Shown here: positions 1 to 5,451 of the stretch, piece by piece
How positions within the stretch are numbered: position 1 is the stretch's first letter
How the letters are laid out: every line of letters begins with the position of its first letter
Assembly (NCBI GenBank): GCA_003602665.1
Contig: QQSG01000053.1
Coordinates: 1 to 5,451, forward strand
Reading direction: 5' to 3'
Length of the DNA stretch: 5,451 nt
From: Candidatus Poseidoniales archaeon
Lineage (GTDB): Archaea > Thermoplasmatota > Poseidoniia > Poseidoniales > Poseidoniaceae
Program-made: the position numbers and the translations under genes
Notes under the pieces: model-generated
Database searches by the model: none
Told to the model about the DNA's origin: nothing
The model's input: only the letters and a program-made list of their open reading frames with translations

Positions 1-1400
1 AGAACTTCAATGAAATCATCGTATGCAAAGTTTCTATAATTCCAAGCACTAGAAACGATTTCATAGGCTTCATCAATATCGATTTGGTTGATAATAACAA
101 GACCGATGAGAAATTGAGCAACGACGTCAAGACAGTTCTCTGGGAAATCTAAACGGTCCATATCACCAGTTTGAATTGCTGCTTGCAGAGCAGCTAATTC
201 GATGAGATCATCAACGCTCGACGGTAAAAATCGAGCACGTGGAATACCACCGACGTGGTGACCTGCTCTCCCAATACGTTGCAAAGCAGTGGCAATGTCT
301 CCTGGAGAACCAAGTTGTATGACCATGTCGACAGTACCGATATCTATTCCCATCTCAAGTGAAGAAGACGTAACGACGGCTCTAAGGTGTCCCTTCTTCA
401 GTTTCTGTTCTACATCAAGTCGAATCTTCTTGTCCATTGACCCGTGATGGCCAGCAATGAGTTCACCTAACTGAGGTCGTAGGCGTTGTACAAGGGTTTC
501 AGTCATCTTCCTCGTGTTTGCAAAAACAAGCGTAGTGGTATGAGCAGTGATTAAATCTGCAATAACATCAATATTGGCATCCAATATTTTCAGAACTGCC
601 ATGTCACTGAATTTCCGATGTGGAATAATGATATCCAAATCGAGTTCTCTTGAGCCAGATACTTTAGCGATGTGCACTTTTTGACCTTCTCCACGAGATT
701 CACGATCATCACTAGCTACAAGATATTCTGCAACGGTTTCTAGAGGTTCCATTGTTGCTGAAATTCCAATACGTTGAACTGGACGGTCGAGGAGTGTATC
801 GAGATACGCAAGAGTAAGCGCAAGGTGCACCCCTCTTTTTGTTGGTACAAGTGAATGCAGTTCGTCAATAATCATGTATTCAACATCACTGATGATCGGT
901 TGGAATCTTGGAGAAGTAATCGCAATTGCTAAACTTTCAGGAGTGGTAATAAGGATGTGAGGTGGGTTCCGTAGCATCTTTTGTCGTTCTGATTGAGGTG
1001 TGTCACCAGTACGTAATCCTACTTTGATTTCTTGAGCCCGATCTGGAAGAAATCGTTCTGAGATTTCAGTTAGAGGTCCAATCAAGTTCTTTTGAATATC
1101 GTTTGCTAATGCCTTAATGGGGGAAATATAGACACAATGAATGCGTTTTTCCAGTTTCCCATCAAGGGCCTTTCTCACAAGTTGGTCAATGATTGTAAGA
1201 AATGCGGTAAGTGTCTTTCCAGAACCAGTAGGCGAACAAAGAAGCAAATGTCCTCCATCCATAATGGTGGGTATTGCAAGTTTTTGGGGCCGAGTGAAAT
1301 CCGGGAATTTTTCAACAAACCAATTCCGAACAGGTGGACATAATTTTTCCAAAAGAACCTCAGTATCATAGGGATTATCCAGATACTCTATCTCAGGCAT
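1..1400 (-). CDS. lhr: Lhr-family superfamily 2 ATP-dependent helicase, N-terminal part (runs off the left edge)
   Basis: The frame is open from an ATG at 1400 to the window edge, giving 466 codons without a stop. The helicase motifs appear in order: a Q-motif-like Phe/Gln (residues 35 and 39), Walker A SPTGSGKT (56-63), SPIKALAND (Ia, 93-101), TTPESL (Ib, 152-157), DELH (II, 179-182), SAT (III, 214-216), LVFANTR (IV, 291-297), the SSLEMGIDIG region (V, about 346-355) and QRIGRAGH (VI, 374-381). DELH together with SSLEMGIDIG and QRIGRAGH is typical of Lhr. The ENCLDVVAQ stretch near 421 marks the start of the winged-helix region. Family members are 3'-5' nucleic-acid translocases linked to DNA repair, and some homologues to RNA processing. 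The archaeal core is roughly 850-900 residues, so about half is visible. An in-frame TAA two codons upstream and a GGTGA ribosome binding site fix the start. Which Lhr subfamily it belongs to cannot be decided without the C-terminus. Confidence 0.95.
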   Translation of the reverse strand, partial: MPEIEYLDNPYDTEVLLEKLCPPVRNWFVEKFPDFTRPQKLAIPTIMDGGHLLLCSPTGSGKTLTAFLTIIDQLVRKALDGKLEKRIHCVYISPIKALANDIQKNLIGPLTEISERFLPDRAQEIKVGLRTGDTPQSERQKMLRNPPHILITTPESLAIAITSPRFQPIISDVEYMIIDELHSLVPTKRGVHLALTLAYLDTLLDRPVQRIGISATMEPLETVAEYLVASDDRESRGEGQKVHIAKVSGSRELDLDIIIPHRKFSDMAVLKILDANIDVIADLITAHTTTLVFANTRKMTETLVQRLRPQLGELIAGHHGSMDKKIRLDVEQKLKKGHLRAVVTSSSLEMGIDIGTVDMVIQLGSPGDIATALQRIGRAGHHVGGIPRARFLPSSVDDLIELAALQAAIQTGDMDRLDFPENCLDVVAQFLIGLVIINQIDIDEAYEIVSSAWNYRNFAYDDFIEV

Positions 1401-1407
1401 TTTTTAT

Positions 1408-1412
1408 TCACC
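1408..1412 (-). promoter_or_regulatory. Shine-Dalgarno site of the Lhr helicase gene
   Basis: The minus strand reads GGTGA, followed by seven bases (ATAAAAA) and then the ATG at 1400. GGTGA is complementary to part of the conserved CACCTCC end of archaeal 16S rRNA. It supports this start codon and implies a transcript with a leader, not a leaderless one. Confidence 0.6.
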
Positions 1413-1425
1413 AATCTCAGTGGTG
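1409..1425 (-). promoter_or_regulatory. Small hairpin covering the helicase ribosome binding site
   Basis: On the minus-strand transcript CACCA (1425-1421) can pair with UGGUG (1413-1409) across a seven-base loop, giving a five-base-pair stem that includes most of the GGTGA ribosome binding site. A second CACCAA (1439-1434) could pair with the same UUGGUG (1414-1409) across a longer loop, so the two pairings compete. The complementarity is directly visible. A regulatory role is inference, and a stem this short can arise by chance. Confidence 0.3.
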
Positions 1426-1445
1426 CGAGAGCGTTGGTGCTACGC

Positions 1446-1459
1446 ATATGATACTTTCG
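1446..1459 (-). promoter_or_regulatory. Weak candidate BRE/TATA element upstream of the helicase gene
   Basis: The minus strand reads CGAAAG followed by TATCATAT. This resembles a purine-rich BRE next to an imperfect archaeal TATA box. Its centre lies about 49 bases before the helicase ATG, so a start site about 25 bases downstream would leave a leader of about 25 bases with room for the ribosome binding site. The match is imperfect, and the helicase may instead be transcribed through from the ferredoxin gene. Confidence 0.22.
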
Positions 1460-1467
1460 CAAGTAAC

Positions 1468-1824
1468 CTAAGCCCATCCAATGCCTTTCTTTCCCCATCG
1501 TACCACGGATTCTGTTGGTGGATCGTCGGTTGGTATTACCAGTGGTGATAGTATCGCATTCGGAGGCAATGCGACTTCGTGTAGTGCTTTTGTTGGGCAC
1601 GAGCCAATACAGGATAGACATCCAACGCATTGGCTTGCTAGAACAATGACCGGTCTTTTCTTGTGCTTCCTCTCTTTGGGAGATGTTTCCATGGGCAACA
1701 AAGCTTCGAACGGGCAGTGTGGAATACACAGATCACAACCTGTGCAATCTGCTTCAACAATCGCAACCATTGATTGGCCCATGACATTACTACAACACTC
1801 TGGTTTTTGAATCCAAGCCTTCAT
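1468..1824 (-). CDS. 2[4Fe-4S] dicluster ferredoxin-like protein
   Basis: This 118-residue soluble protein has two full cluster motifs: CTGCDLCIPHCP (Cys27, 30, 33, 37) and CVGCLSCIGSCP (Cys66, 69, 72, 76). In the usual bacterial-type fold, Cys27/30/33 plus Cys76 hold one [4Fe-4S] cluster and Cys66/69/72 plus Cys37 hold the other. It therefore probably carries electrons at low potential in the cytoplasm; its partner enzyme is unknown. The spacer between the motifs is long (28 residues) and basic (SPKERKHKKRP). A tail of about 40 residues follows the second motif and ends GKKGIGWA. There is an extra Cys pair at 10-11. The start is uncertain: ATG at 1824, 1782 (Met15) and 1770 (Met19) are all possible, none has a clear ribosome binding site, and the ferredoxin fold begins near Met19. 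The gene lies 67 bases upstream of the helicase gene on the same strand, and divergent from glyS. Confidence 0.88.
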   Translation of the reverse strand: MKAWIQKPECCSNVMGQSMVAIVEADCTGCDLCIPHCPFEALLPMETSPKERKHKKRPVIVLASQCVGCLSCIGSCPTKALHEVALPPNAILSPLVIPTDDPPTESVVRWGKKGIGWA

Positions 1825-1880
1825 CCATGTGGTGAACTTGAAATGCCTTGTGCAACAGCAGAGGCTACGGGGATACTGTC
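1825..1880. other. Divergent intergenic region between the ferredoxin gene and glyS
   Basis: These 56 bases must hold, or lie close to, the start signals of both the minus-strand ferredoxin and plus-strand glyS. I see no convincing TATA box on either strand. On the plus side GGGGAT at 1869-1874 lies six bases before the glyS ATG and is at best a weak ribosome binding site. On the minus side no Shine-Dalgarno-like sequence precedes the ATG at 1824. Leaderless transcripts, or promoters inside the neighbouring coding regions, would explain this. Confidence 0.4.
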
Positions 1881-3554
1881 ATGGCTGATGATGCAAGACT
1901 TGAGCGACTTCAAGGAATGTTGAGGCAACGTGGAATTTTACTTCCTGCTTTCGACCTCTACGGCGGAGCCAAGGGGTTGTATGATTTTGGTCCAGTTGGC
2001 GGTAGATTACGATCCAAAATCAATCAGGCCTGGCTCAACCATTGGAATAGTTTAGGGAATGTAGTCGAAATTTCATCCCCAACAGTAACGCCTTACGAAG
2101 TTCTTGAGGCCAGTGGTCACGTTGGTGAATTCTCAGATTTCATGACTCAATGTGGAGAATGTGATGAAGCAAGTCGTGCAGATACGCTACTTGAACCACA
2201 TCATCCAAATCCAGATTCTTTGAATAAAAGTGATTTGCAATCACTTCTCGATAAGGTGTCTCCTACATGCCCTGCATGTGGAGCCGTTTCATGGTCGGCA
2301 ATTGAAGCACAGAATTTGATGTTTTCAACAACCATAGGTGCTGGTTCTTCTGGACGACCAGGTTTCATGCGTCCTGAAACAGCTCAAGGTATGTTTACCA
2401 TGTTTCCTGCTTTATATCGTCATTTTAGAGAACAATTGCCATTTGGTGCAATCCAAGTCGGTAAAGGATACCGAAACGAAATTTCACCACGCCAAGGTAT
2501 GATTCGTTTACGGGAATTCAACATGGCAGAGATGGAATATTTTATTGACCCAAAGAACCAACAATCGCATGACTTTTCACAATGGGAGTCTACAACAATG
2601 AACTTGGTTGATGGAGAAGGAGAAGTTCACAATCTTTCCCTATCCAATGCACTGTCGAACGACCTTATTCGCCACCAGACAGTCGGTTACTTCATGGGCA
2701 AAACGTATGATTTTCTACTCGATTTAGGAATCGATAGACAAAAAATTAGATTCAGACAACACGCACCTGACGAAATGGCACATTATGCATCTGATTGCTG
2801 GGATGTAGAACTCCATGGGTCCTATGGATGGATTGAATGTGTCGGTATAGCTCATCGTGGCTGTTATGATTTAGAAGCACATGAACGAGCAAGTGGTCGA
2901 ACGCTGCGTGCTCGTAGAGAATTTTCTGAACCTAAAATTATGGAAATTGATGGCTGGACTATCGATGGTGGCGTTGCAGGACCCGCCTTTAGAGGAGATG
3001 CTGGTGAAGTAAAGGGGCTCGTTGAAAACTTTGATTTGGATACTCAATTCCCTGCCGATGTTGTTCTCAATGATGGACGAACTTTGACAGTGGAATCTCA
3101 ACACGTCAAGCGTGTTCAAAAGACTGTAAAGGAAACTGGTGAATGGTTCATACCCCACGTTGTTGAACCAGCATTTGGTATTGATCGCATTCTTTGGCAT
3201 GTTCTGGATCATGCTTATGATGAATCAGAAAAAGGTGGAGAGCCATATCGAATACTCAAACTCTCTCCATTAGTTGCTCCAATAGATGTTGTTATCCTCC
3301 CACTATTTGAGAAGAATGGAATGGATAAAATCGCATTAGATTTGCACAAACGATGTTGTATGATACCAAATCTTGTTTCAATGTACGATGCAAGTGGTTC
3401 AATCGGTAAGCGTTATGCTAGAGCAGACGAAATAGGTGTTCCACTGTGTATCACTGTAGACCATCAATCAGTTGAAGACAACACTGTGACGATGCGAACA
3501 CGAGATGACGGTTCGCAGATTCGGATTTCAATTGATGATTTACCGTTTCTTTGA
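1881..3554 (+). CDS. glyS: Glycyl-tRNA synthetase (class II, dimeric archaeal/eukaryotic type)
   Basis: The 557-residue enzyme charges tRNA-Gly with glycine using ATP in the cytoplasm. Visible class II landmarks are a motif 1 region (about 37-71, GPVGGRLR...), RPETAQG (164-170), motif 2 YRNEISPRQGMIRLREF (197-213) and motif 3 EPAFGIDRILW (429-439). The EMAHYASDCWD and SYGWIECVGIA blocks (about 298-324) are characteristic of GlyRS. The C-terminal segment (about 456-549, from LKLSPLVAPIDVVILPL) is the anticodon-binding domain. Two Cys pairs, CGEC (91-94) and CPAC (130-133), look like a zinc site flanking the RADTLLE block. Length is normal for the archaeal family. ATG 1881 is the first ATG in frame; an upstream TTG at 1848 would add 11 residues unlike the family N-terminus. 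One mild oddity is His325 in GIAHRGCYDL, where relatives usually have Asp or Asn. The gene is followed 43 bases later by rfcL on the same strand. Confidence 0.97.
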   Translation: MADDARLERLQGMLRQRGILLPAFDLYGGAKGLYDFGPVGGRLRSKINQAWLNHWNSLGNVVEISSPTVTPYEVLEASGHVGEFSDFMTQCGECDEASRADTLLEPHHPNPDSLNKSDLQSLLDKVSPTCPACGAVSWSAIEAQNLMFSTTIGAGSSGRPGFMRPETAQGMFTMFPALYRHFREQLPFGAIQVGKGYRNEISPRQGMIRLREFNMAEMEYFIDPKNQQSHDFSQWESTTMNLVDGEGEVHNLSLSNALSNDLIRHQTVGYFMGKTYDFLLDLGIDRQKIRFRQHAPDEMAHYASDCWDVELHGSYGWIECVGIAHRGCYDLEAHERASGRTLRARREFSEPKIMEIDGWTIDGGVAGPAFRGDAGEVKGLVENFDLDTQFPADVVLNDGRTLTVESQHVKRVQKTVKETGEWFIPHVVEPAFGIDRILWHVLDHAYDESEKGGEPYRILKLSPLVAPIDVVILPLFEKNGMDKIALDLHKRCCMIPNLVSMYDASGSIGKRYARADEIGVPLCITVDHQSVEDNTVTMRTRDDGSQIRISIDDLPFL

Positions 3555-3597
3555 ATTGTAGAAGCACCTTCAAGAACCGCCGACATGATGAGTAGAT

Positions 3598-5121
3598 ATG
3601 AGCGGTGCTTCAGACTGGACAGAGCGCCATCGTCCGATGTCAGAGCATCAATTAGAAGGAAATGAAATTCAACGGCGTCAAATTCGAGAATGGCTTGATG
3701 GCTGGGTTGCTGGTCAACCAAAGAAGAAAGGAATACTTCTCGTTGGTCCTCCTGGTGTAGGTAAGACCACTGTCGCACGGGCAATAGCACATGACATGGG
3801 TTGGACAGTCATTGAACTCAATGCGAGTGATTCAAGAAATGCAGTAGCTATTCGAAAAGCAGCAACACAAGGTTCCACGCATCGTTCCCTATTTCATGAC
3901 CCAAGTAAGCCACAACAAAGAACGCTCATTCTGCTCGATGAAGTCGATCATATAGGGGGTGGCTTACGCCCTGTGAGTGAGGATCGAATCCGAAAGGAAA
4001 TTGAAGAGGATTCTGTCAGTCTTACTGGTGATTCAGGTGGGAAAGCAGAATTGTTACGACTCCTGGAAGCAACAAAACAACCGGTTATCTTGGCGTGCAA
4101 TGATATCATGGGATTGTGGGGTCGCTCATCTTCGACTTGGAGAAATACCAAAGACCGCTTTTCCAAACATCTCGTCACAATTAATTTCGATCGTGTATCG
4201 AATGAGGCTTTACGCCGTATTGCTCGAAGAGTTCTTCGAGAAGAAAACATTGATTTTACACAAGATGCCATAGAATCACTCATTGATGGAAATCATGGAG
4301 ATTTGCGGGCATTGGTTAGAGATTTACAAGTTCTCTCGACTGGATCAATTTCTTCATTGACTCAATCACAAGTTGCTGAGCACCTAGAGGCTGGAGTTCG
4401 TGATGTCACAACAGAAGTCTTTCCTGGCATGGAAAATCTCTATCGTTCACGTACTGCTGAGGAGGCCGTTCAACTTGGAAGAACGATCGATAAACAACCT
4501 TCAGATTTGATGAATTGGGTGCACTGGAATAATTCTTCACTGTTTGGTAATGATTCGATTGAGAAGGCTTCCAAGGCACTCATTGTTGCAGACAAATCCG
4601 TTGAAAGCCGATTCCGGGATTTAGCTCACCACTCCTCATATTGGACTCTGCACCTATCATCTCTTTCAGCGAGTGTTGCGAATTCCAAGCCACTCGAAGG
4701 ACGTATATACGCCAGTTATCCTCATTATTTGCGCAGATCAGGTTCTTGGACACGTCCTGCTATCATTTCTCATCTCTCTGATATGTCGAAGACCAGTAAA
4801 TCGACTGTGCGCCGTGAGTTTTTGCCTCTTCTGTCTGCTTTGAGCAGGGAGGATTCTGTAATTGGAGATCCGAATGAATTTGCAATTTCACTTTCTCTTG
4901 GCCTCAGCTCACAGGAACATGCAACTCTATGCAACATGCCCGTTAGCAGGAAATCAACAAAGGCTATGATGAAGGCTTTTGATGAGGCTGAGCAGAAATG
5001 GAAAGAACCCTTGATTGCTGAAATCATGGAGGAAATACCTGTCGATGAGGAAGTCGATGAAGTCGTTGAAGCGGTTGTAGAAGAACCTACAATTGATTCA
5101 GCCCAAAGGACCTTATTTTGA
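3598..5121 (+). CDS. rfcL: Replication factor C large subunit (archaeal clamp loader ATPase)
   Basis: The 507-residue protein is the large subunit of the clamp loader that uses ATP to place PCNA on primed DNA, working with the small subunit RfcS, which is not in this window. The N-terminus DWTERHRP matches the family's W-x-E-K-Y-R-P opening and fixes the start at ATG 3598. The AAA+ core shows Walker A GPPGVGKTT (50-58), ELNASDSRN (73-81), Walker B LILLDEVD (110-117), sensor 1 ILACND (164-169) and sensor 2 GDLRALVRDLQ (234-244). The SRC arginine-finger motif of small subunits is absent where expected, and WRNTKDRFSK stands there, as fits a large subunit. The helical collar and C-terminal region follow (about 275-465). 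The tail is strongly acidic (479-497) and ends in QRTLF, a short PCNA-binding-like motif. Residues about 121-146 look like an insertion between Walker B and sensor 1. No strong ribosome binding site is seen; GATGAG upstream is weak. Its last nine bases overlap trkH. Confidence 0.96.
   Translation: MSGASDWTERHRPMSEHQLEGNEIQRRQIREWLDGWVAGQPKKKGILLVGPPGVGKTTVARAIAHDMGWTVIELNASDSRNAVAIRKAATQGSTHRSLFHDPSKPQQRTLILLDEVDHIGGGLRPVSEDRIRKEIEEDSVSLTGDSGGKAELLRLLEATKQPVILACNDIMGLWGRSSSTWRNTKDRFSKHLVTINFDRVSNEALRRIARRVLREENIDFTQDAIESLIDGNHGDLRALVRDLQVLSTGSISSLTQSQVAEHLEAGVRDVTTEVFPGMENLYRSRTAEEAVQLGRTIDKQPSDLMNWVHWNNSSLFGNDSIEKASKALIVADKSVESRFRDLAHHSSYWTLHLSSLSASVANSKPLEGRIYASYPHYLRRSGSWTRPAIISHLSDMSKTSKSTVRREFLPLLSALSREDSVIGDPNEFAISLSLGLSSQEHATLCNMPVSRKSTKAMMKAFDEAEQKWKEPLIAEIMEEIPVDEEVDEVVEAVVEEPTIDSAQRTLF
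5041..5092 (+). repeat. Degenerate short tandem repeat encoding the acidic RfcL tail
   Basis: Units of 9-12 bases starting GTCGATGA, GTCGATGA, GTCGTTGA and GTTGTAGA follow one another and encode Val-Asp/Val-Glu-rich blocks (VDEE, VDE, VVEA, VVEE). This is a low-complexity acidic linker between the folded collar region and the terminal QRTLF. It could vary in length by slippage between strains. Confidence 0.5.
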
Positions 5122-5451
5122 TTCGTCGATGGGTTCTCGTGAAATCATTCTTCTTAATCGAGACAATGCACCACGGTTCGTTTGGTCCTTAGATTCGGAT
5201 CTCCACGTATGTGGATGGAGGAGAATCACCGCAGTTAGCAACTCCAATCGGCCAAACCACATGAGGATAGAAGTTCCAATTAATGCAAATGAATTCAAAC
5301 CAGCCCATGTTTCAGTTGGACCATAGTTTCCAAGTGTTGGTCCAGTATTACCTAGACTGGATGCGACTAAAGCGAGAATTGACTCAAAATCTTCTCCTGG
5401 TATCATCAATGATAGAATAATGGAAGATATCGCAAATAGCCCTATCCAAAC
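5113..5451 (-). CDS. trkH: TrkH-family potassium transporter membrane subunit, C-terminal part (enters from the right edge)
   Basis: The minus-strand frame is open from the window edge to a TAA at 5115-5113, giving the last 112 residues. It starts inside a membrane helix (VWIGLFAISSIILSL), continues with a pore-helix segment and the loop SLGNTGPTLG, and then a hydrophobic helix containing GRLELLTAVILL followed by HPHTWR. The (G/N)N-x-GP loop, then GRLE and the F/H-P-x-x-WR ending, are hallmarks of the fourth pore repeat and C-terminus of TrkH/KtrB transporters, which take up K+ with a nucleotide-binding TrkA partner. A polar, basic tail of about 28 residues follows. The N-terminal three repeats lie outside the window. 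The gene is convergent with rfcL and overlaps it by nine bases. A TTG at 5409 is not the start, because the frame and homology continue upstream of it. Confidence 0.92.
   Translation of the reverse strand, partial: VWIGLFAISSIILSLMIPGEDFESILALVASSLGNTGPTLGNYGPTETWAGLNSFALIGTSILMWFGRLELLTAVILLHPHTWRSESKDQTNRGALSRLRRMISREPIDESK

Noticed and set aside
1388..1729. Second minus-strand open frame overlapping the ferredoxin gene and the helicase start
   Set aside because: It is out of frame with both real genes, rich in Arg/Thr/Ser shadow composition, and has no motif.
1481..1810. Plus-strand open frame of 109 codons opposite the ferredoxin gene
   Set aside because: The minus-strand frame carries two perfect iron-sulphur motifs; this one is its antisense shadow, with no recognisable domain.
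1848..1880. Upstream TTG as an alternative start for glyS
   Set aside because: It would add 11 residues not resembling the GlyRS N-terminus. ATG 1881 begins MADDARLERLQ, which leads directly into the conserved region.
2871..3212. Minus-strand open frame of 113 codons inside glyS
   Set aside because: It is antisense to the conserved GlyRS catalytic region, with no recognisable protein features.
3561..3571. GAAG-CAC-CTTC hairpin in the glyS-rfcL gap as a terminator
   Set aside because: The stem is only four base pairs with no T-tract after it, and the close spacing suggests read-through into rfcL.
3948..4283. Overlapping open frames on both strands inside rfcL
   Set aside because: Both lie across the RfcL AAA+ core and have no independent motif or ribosome binding site.
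5093..5326. Plus-strand open frame of 77 codons after rfcL
   Set aside because: It is opposite the clearly TrkH-like minus-strand coding sequence, so it is a shadow.
1..5451. CRISPR array, tRNA/rRNA gene, insertion sequence or defence system
   Set aside because: There are no regularly spaced repeats, no tRNA-like cloverleaf in any gap, and no transposase or terminal inverted repeats. The gaps are all under 70 bases and the genes are core housekeeping types.

Overview
The window is a densely packed stretch of archaeal chromosome. The archaeal assignment rests on two genes. One encodes the large subunit of replication factor C in its archaeal form. The other encodes a glycyl-tRNA synthetase of the dimeric archaeal/eukaryotic type. 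The moderately AT-rich composition, very short gaps and this mix of housekeeping genes fit a marine planktonic euryarchaeon such as Poseidoniia (Marine Group II/III). That narrower placement is inference and was not tested by any search.

Layout: positions 1-1400 (minus strand) hold the N-terminal 466 codons of an Lhr-type superfamily 2 helicase that runs off the left edge. Upstream of it on the same strand, at 1468-1824, is a small 2[4Fe-4S] ferredoxin-like protein. The 67-base gap between them contains the helicase ribosome binding site, a small hairpin over that site and a weak candidate promoter. A 56-base divergent gap separates the ferredoxin from glyS (1881-3554, plus strand). A 43-base gap then leads to rfcL (3598-5121, plus strand), so glyS and rfcL are probably co-transcribed. 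At the right edge a TrkH-type potassium transporter subunit enters from the other strand (5113-5451). Its stop codon lies inside the last codons of rfcL, giving a 9-base tail-to-tail overlap.

The genes serve translation (GlyRS), replication (RfcL loads the PCNA clamp), nucleic-acid unwinding (Lhr), electron transfer (ferredoxin) and potassium uptake (TrkH). They do not form one pathway. I found no RNA genes, mobile elements, CRISPR array or defence cassette, and no evidence of a new biological system. The points most worth a second look are small: the convergent overlap encoding a clamp-binding-like RfcL tail, an apparent insertion in the RfcL ATPase core, the ferredoxin's unusual spacer and tail, and the hairpin over the helicase ribosome binding site.
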